From: Lentimicrobiaceae bacterium
Lineage (GTDB): Bacteria; Bacteroidota; Bacteroidia; Bacteroidales; WCHB1-69
DNA length: 8,981 nt
Direction of reading: 5' to 3'
NCBI GenBank assembly: GCA_009776395.1
Contig: WRNX01000057.1
Location: 1-8,981 of the forward strand
Shown: positions 5,761 to 8,981 of the stretch, one piece after another
How the letters are laid out: every line of letters starts with the position of its first letter
Numbering within the stretch: the stretch's first letter is position 1
The notes under the pieces: model-generated
Seen by the model: only the letters and a program-made list of their open reading frames with translations
What the model was told of the DNA's origin: nothing
Databases searched by the model: none
Position numbers and translations under genes: made by a program

Positions 5761-8493
5761 TTATCCACATTTTGAGTAAGAACATGCCACACACGATAAA
5801 CATCCTTCCTTAAATTCTAAAGTATCTTGTCCGCCACAGCCGGGGCAAACTTGTCCTTTGGCTTTTGTTCCATCTGCAATAAATTTTTTCAAAGCGCGAA
5901 TAACGCCGTTTTTCCATGAGTTGATAGATTCTTCTCTAAAATTAAGTCCTTCAATAATATTCACTACATTTTCTACGGGAATATCGTGGCGCAGGAGGGC
6001 AGAGATCATTTTGGCATAGTTCCAAAATTCTGGATTAAAACAGCGTGATAATCCGCGAAGAATCACTTCATAACCATCAGCGTCATAATACATAAAGTCG
6101 TATTGTTTTTTCCCGTCAGAACTTTTGTCTTTTAATATGAAACCGGTAGTAACAGCTTTAGGAAGAGGAAATCTATCATCTTCGGCTTTACCTGTAAATA
6201 TTTCGTAAGGCATCCCTTTTTTAGTACCAATAAATGCGACCCAGTCTTCATTATCGTTTTTAAATCGAACTATTTCTGCTTTTAATTCTTTGGGACGTTT
6301 TAATGTTTGAGTATCGCTTGGTTGCGATTCTGGTTTTTTCTTTTCGCTTTCGTTGCTATCTACTAATACTCCGCTTCTTGATCCTTCACGGTAAACAGTC
6401 ATTCCTTTGCATCCTGATTCCCATGCTTTCATATACAGAGCGCTTACGGTTTCCTGGGTAGTATTTTCGGGTAAGTTAATGGTTACTGAGATAGAATGAT
6501 CCACCCATTTTTGCACATTACCTTGCAATTCCACTTTTTTCAGATAGTTGGTATCAGCAGATGTTGCTTTAAAGTAAGGTGATTTTTCAAAAACAGCATT
6601 AATTTCATCTTTATTCATCTTAAAGAGTTGTTCTTTAGAGATTCCTAATGTTTGGGCGAACACGAAAAATTTGGGATGAAATACATGGTATTCTTCCCAA
6701 AAATCGCCGTTTTGGTCGCGGGTAGTTTGGCGATTATTCAAATCGTTTGGGTTTACTTTTCGTTTTCTGTTATATACTACTTTAAAAGCGGGTTCAATTC
6801 CTGAGGTAGTTTGGGTGCAAATACTTACGCTTCCAGTGGGGGCGATAGTGAGCAGGGCGATATTTCTTCTACCGAAACGGATCATATCTTCGTACAATTT
6901 TTCATCTGCATCTTTAATTCTAAGGATGAAAGGGTTTGCTGCTTCTTTCATGCTGCTGTAAACGGGAAATGCGCCACGTTCACGCGCCATGGCAACCGAA
7001 GATCTATAGGCAGAAAGCGCTAATTGTTTATGGATCTCTGTTGAAAAAGCGATACCGTGGTCGGAACCATATCTAATATTGAGCGCTGCGAGCATATCTC
7101 CTTCAGCGGTAATGCCCAGACCCGTGCGGCGTCCTTTTAAGGTTTGACGTTTTATTTTTGTCCAAAGTTCTGTTTCTACCCGTTTAATATCTTCAGATTC
7201 AGGGTCGCTGGTTATTTTTTCCAAAATTTGGTCAATCTTTTCGATTTCTAAATCAATAATATCATCCATAAGTCTTTGGGCGTACTGCACGTGTTCTTTA
7301 AAAAGAGTCATATCGAACGTAGCATTTTCTGTAAATGGGTGATTTACGTAACTATACAAATTTATTGCGATAAGTCGGCAACTATCATACGGGCAAAGGG
7401 GGATTTCGCCGCACGGGTTGGTAGAAACGGTTTTAAATCCTTCATCTTCGTAGCAATCTGGAACTGCTTCTCGGCGAATGGTATCCCAGAACAATACGCC
7501 CGGTTCGGCAGATTTCCACGCATTATGAATAATTTTATCCCATAATTTTTTGGCGTCTAACTCTTTTTTCACTTTAGGATTTGCAGCGTCTATGGGGTAT
7601 TGTTGAAGATAAGGTTTTTCTGATTTAACAGCTTCCATAAAATTGTGGTCAATTTTAACGGAGACGTTTGCTCCTGTAATTTTTCCGTCAGTAAGTTTTG
7701 CGTCAATAAAATTTTCGGCATCGGGGTGTTTAACGGAGATAGAGAGCATGAGGGCACCGCGTCTGCCGTCCTGGGCAACTTCGCGGGTAGAGTTGGAGTA
7801 TCTTTCCATAAAGGGAACCACACCGGTGGAAGTAAGGGCGCAATTTTTCACGTGGCTTCCTGCGGGGCGAATATGAGAAAGGTCATGTCCTACGCCGCCT
7901 CTTCGTTTCATTAGTTGTACCTGTTCTTCATCCATTTTCATAATTCCACCGTAGGAATCAGAGCATTGGTCGTTTCCAATAACAAAGCAATTAGATAAAG
8001 AGGCGATTTGGTAATTATTTCCGATGCCTGCCATGGGGCTTCCCTGTGGGATAATATATTTAAATTTTTCAAGGAGTTCATAAATTTTTTCTTCAGAGAG
8101 TGGGTTTGCATATTTTTTTTCTATTCGGGCAAACTCTTGGGCTATGCGGCGGTGCATTTCATCGGGGTTGTGTTCTAACAGTTCTCCTTTATCATTTTTC
8201 AAAGAATACTTATCAATCCATACTCCAGCGGCAAGTTCATCGCCATCGAAATATTCCACTACTTCTTGAAATATCTCTTTTTTGGTATAGGTTTTCAATG
8301 GCATATCAACGATGCCTAAGTGGGCAAATTGATCCGCTTGCTGCGCGGAAGTGATTTGCATGGTAAGGGTTTCTAAATTTGTTTCCCTTTTTTCTACTAT
8401 GTTTTCGATTGGTGTTGGGGTAGTTGTGGTGTTTTCTTCTTTCACTAAAACAGGAGGGTTTTCTATTCCCAAAAACGAAATCTCATTACTCAT
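5761..8493 (-). CDS. nrdJ: Class II adenosylcobalamin-dependent ribonucleotide reductase
   Basis: This enzyme reduces ribonucleotides to deoxyribonucleotides in the cytoplasm, generating its thiyl radical with coenzyme B12 and so not needing oxygen or a separate radical subunit. The 910 residues start with a variable, Thr/Pro/Glu-rich tail (about 1-40). The barrel core has LSNCF (Cys169), the long RRGGVG/GRRGALM region (198-249), and NPCGEIPL (359-366) with thiyl-radical Cys361, flanking Asn359 and Glu363. Cys372 is the likely redox partner of Cys169. Further motifs are APTGSVS (551-557) and GCKGMTVYREGS (694-705), the class II signature before a Lys/Ser/Gln-rich linker (about 711-732). A C-terminal accessory domain of TSCPD-like type (about 735-870) is followed by a Cys-rich end (CPGCGG at 883-888, Cys898, Cys901). 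The final Cys904/Cys909 pair has the spacing of the class II tail that re-reduces the active site. The start is the first ATG; the upstream sequence is AT-rich without Shine-Dalgarno. No cobalamin riboswitch is apparent in the leader. Confidence 0.96.
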   Translation of the reverse strand: MSNEISFLGIENPPVLVKEENTTTTPTPIENIVEKRETNLETLTMQITSAQQADQFAHLGIVDMPLKTYTKKEIFQEVVEYFDGDELAAGVWIDKYSLKNDKGELLEHNPDEMHRRIAQEFARIEKKYANPLSEEKIYELLEKFKYIIPQGSPMAGIGNNYQIASLSNCFVIGNDQCSDSYGGIMKMDEEQVQLMKRRGGVGHDLSHIRPAGSHVKNCALTSTGVVPFMERYSNSTREVAQDGRRGALMLSISVKHPDAENFIDAKLTDGKITGANVSVKIDHNFMEAVKSEKPYLQQYPIDAANPKVKKELDAKKLWDKIIHNAWKSAEPGVLFWDTIRREAVPDCYEDEGFKTVSTNPCGEIPLCPYDSCRLIAINLYSYVNHPFTENATFDMTLFKEHVQYAQRLMDDIIDLEIEKIDQILEKITSDPESEDIKRVETELWTKIKRQTLKGRRTGLGITAEGDMLAALNIRYGSDHGIAFSTEIHKQLALSAYRSSVAMARERGAFPVYSSMKEAANPFILRIKDADEKLYEDMIRFGRRNIALLTIAPTGSVSICTQTTSGIEPAFKVVYNRKRKVNPNDLNNRQTTRDQNGDFWEEYHVFHPKFFVFAQTLGISKEQLFKMNKDEINAVFEKSPYFKATSADTNYLKKVELQGNVQKWVDHSISVTINLPENTTQETVSALYMKAWESGCKGMTVYREGSRSGVLVDSNESEKKKPESQPSDTQTLKRPKELKAEIVRFKNDNEDWVAFIGTKKGMPYEIFTGKAEDDRFPLPKAVTTGFILKDKSSDGKKQYDFMYYDADGYEVILRGLSRCFNPEFWNYAKMISALLRHDIPVENVVNIIEGLNFREESINSWKNGVIRALKKFIADGTKAKGQVCPGCGGQDTLEFKEGCLSCVACSYSKCG

Positions 8494-8733
8494 AAACCTA
8501 AAAATTTCAATATCAACAAACTAATTTTTTTTACGAAATGATTTTTTTTGTTTTTTAGAAAAATTAGCGAACAGAGTATTTATAAAGATTTTGAAAATCA
8601 AGTATCTAAAAGTAAAAAAACATAATCAACTCGTTGCCGCTAAAATAAATTTTACTATTAATTATTTTATTTTATTTGAAATAAAAATTTAACAAAATGA
8701 GGTTGATAAATTTTCGTTTTGAAAATTAGAGCA

Positions 8734-8760
8734 TTGTATTTTTTTTATAAAAAAATACAA
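8734..8760. repeat. AT-rich 12-bp inverted repeat upstream of nrdJ
   Basis: The arms TTGTATTTTTTT (8734-8745) and AAAAAAATACAA (8749-8760) are perfectly complementary around a 3-nt centre. It is too A/U-rich to be a strong terminator. It may be a protein-binding palindrome, a back-up terminator, or a by-product of the A/T runs. Confidence 0.4.
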
Positions 8761-8792
8761 CAAAATATGATAAAAATATTATAGAGTAAAAA

Positions 8793-8825
8793 AAAATTGG
8801 ATTTTTTTAAAAAAAATCCAATTTT
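8793..8825. repeat. 16-bp inverted repeat, possible second terminator after 16S rRNA
   Basis: The arms AAAATTGGATTTTTTT (8793-8808) and AAAAAAATCCAATTTT (8810-8825) are perfect inverted copies around one base. In RNA the loop would open to about 3-5 nt, leaving a stem held by a TTGGA/TCCAA core. On the minus strand it comes 8 nt after the main terminator and ends in a T-rich run, so it could be a tandem back-up terminator. A regulator site for nrdJ is the alternative. Confidence 0.5.
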
Positions 8826-8833
8826 ACTTAATT

Positions 8834-8864
8834 AAAAAAGGCTTCCTAAAAGGAAGCCTTTTTT
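8834..8864 (-). terminator. Rho-independent terminator of the 16S rRNA transcript
   Basis: AAAAAAGGCTTCCT (8834-8847) pairs perfectly with AGGAAGCCTTTTTT (8851-8864) around a 3-nt loop: a GC-bearing core flanked by A6 and T6. The symmetry makes it able to work in both directions, but only a minus-strand gene enters it. It begins 61 nt beyond the mature 16S 3' end, so it should end the 16S transcript before any tRNA or 23S gene. Confidence 0.85.
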
Positions 8865-8925
8865 AACATATCATAGAGGAATGAATTGAAGTAGCAAACA
8901 AAATAAAAGTTGAACGAGTATCTCC

Positions 8926-8981
<56 letters not shown>

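Larger units (their letters stand above)
8494..8925. other. Spacer between 16S rRNA 3' end and nrdJ, without tRNA or 23S
   Basis: These 432 bp are extremely AT-rich with long A and T runs. They hold a strong terminator (8834-8864), two other perfect inverted repeats (8793-8825 and 8734-8760) and a small 7-bp stem (AATTTTC/GAAAATT, 8709-8727). I see no tRNA-Ile or tRNA-Ala, no start of 23S rRNA and no coding region. An nrdJ promoter must lie here if the terminator works, but no full TTG...TAnnTTTG match was found; TTAGTTTG (minus strand, 8517-8524) is a 7 of 8 match without a suitable -33 element. No B12-box-like sequence was seen. Confidence 0.7.

Noticed and set aside
5728..5763. Frameshift restoring a Glu-Cys-Gly start for PurF (GAA TGn GGT)
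   Set aside because: That frame has a TAG directly before the GAA codon, so a one-base insertion alone would leave no start or propeptide. Loss of a whole codon after ATG is simpler.
6811..8354. Several plus-strand and one minus-strand open frames of 70-89 codons within nrdJ
   Set aside because: They are shadows of the nrdJ coding frame and their translations resemble no protein I know.
8517..8524. Possible -7 element TTAGTTTG (minus strand) for nrdJ
   Set aside because: It matches 7 of 8 consensus positions but has no TTG at the required distance upstream and lies only about 24 nt from the ATG.
8494..8925. tRNA-Ile or tRNA-Ala, or the start of 23S rRNA, in the spacer after 16S
   Set aside because: No cloverleaf-like GC stems or GTTCGANTC T-loop were seen, and the region is almost wholly A/T.

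Overview
The window looks like a chromosomal segment from a member of the Bacteroidota (Bacteroidetes). It is AT-rich. It encodes a fused MurF-alanine racemase, an arrangement known from that phylum. It carries one textbook Bacteroidota-type promoter (TTG, 19-bp spacer, TATCTTTG), its starts have AT-rich upstream regions with no convincing Shine-Dalgarno sequence, and the 16S rRNA 3' end is of Bacteroidota type. The order or family cannot be fixed from this sequence. Every gene I can support lies on the minus strand, so transcription runs from high to low coordinates.

Layout in transcription order. (1) 8926-8981 is the last 56 nt of a 16S rRNA gene. (2) 8494-8925 is a 432-bp, very AT-rich spacer. 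It contains a strong intrinsic terminator only 61 nt after the 16S end and two further perfect inverted repeats. No tRNA or 23S rRNA follows, so this 16S gene appears unlinked from 23S. (3) 5761-8493 is nrdJ, a 910-residue class II (adenosylcobalamin-dependent) ribonucleotide reductase. (4) 4366-5736 is purF, an Fe-S type amidophosphoribosyltransferase that has Met where the family has its N-terminal catalytic Cys. (5) 3274-4278 is pdxA of vitamin B6 synthesis. (6) 810-3272 is the murF-alr fusion for cell-wall synthesis, starting 1 nt after the pdxA stop. (7) 543-809 is a spacer with a clear promoter. (8) 1-542 is the 5' part of a secreted, probably alpha-2-macroglobulin-family protein, cut by the window edge.

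The genes form a housekeeping block: nucleotide supply (nrdJ and purF, 24 nt apart), then PLP synthesis next to a PLP-dependent enzyme (pdxA and murF-alr, 1 nt apart). The nrdJ-purF and pdxA-murF/alr pairs are probably each co-transcribed. Whether the 87-nt purF-pdxA gap interrupts transcription is not evident. I found no mobile element, CRISPR array or defence cassette, and no strong case for a new multi-gene system. The two observations most worth checking are the PurF without its catalytic cysteine and the 16S gene terminated on its own.
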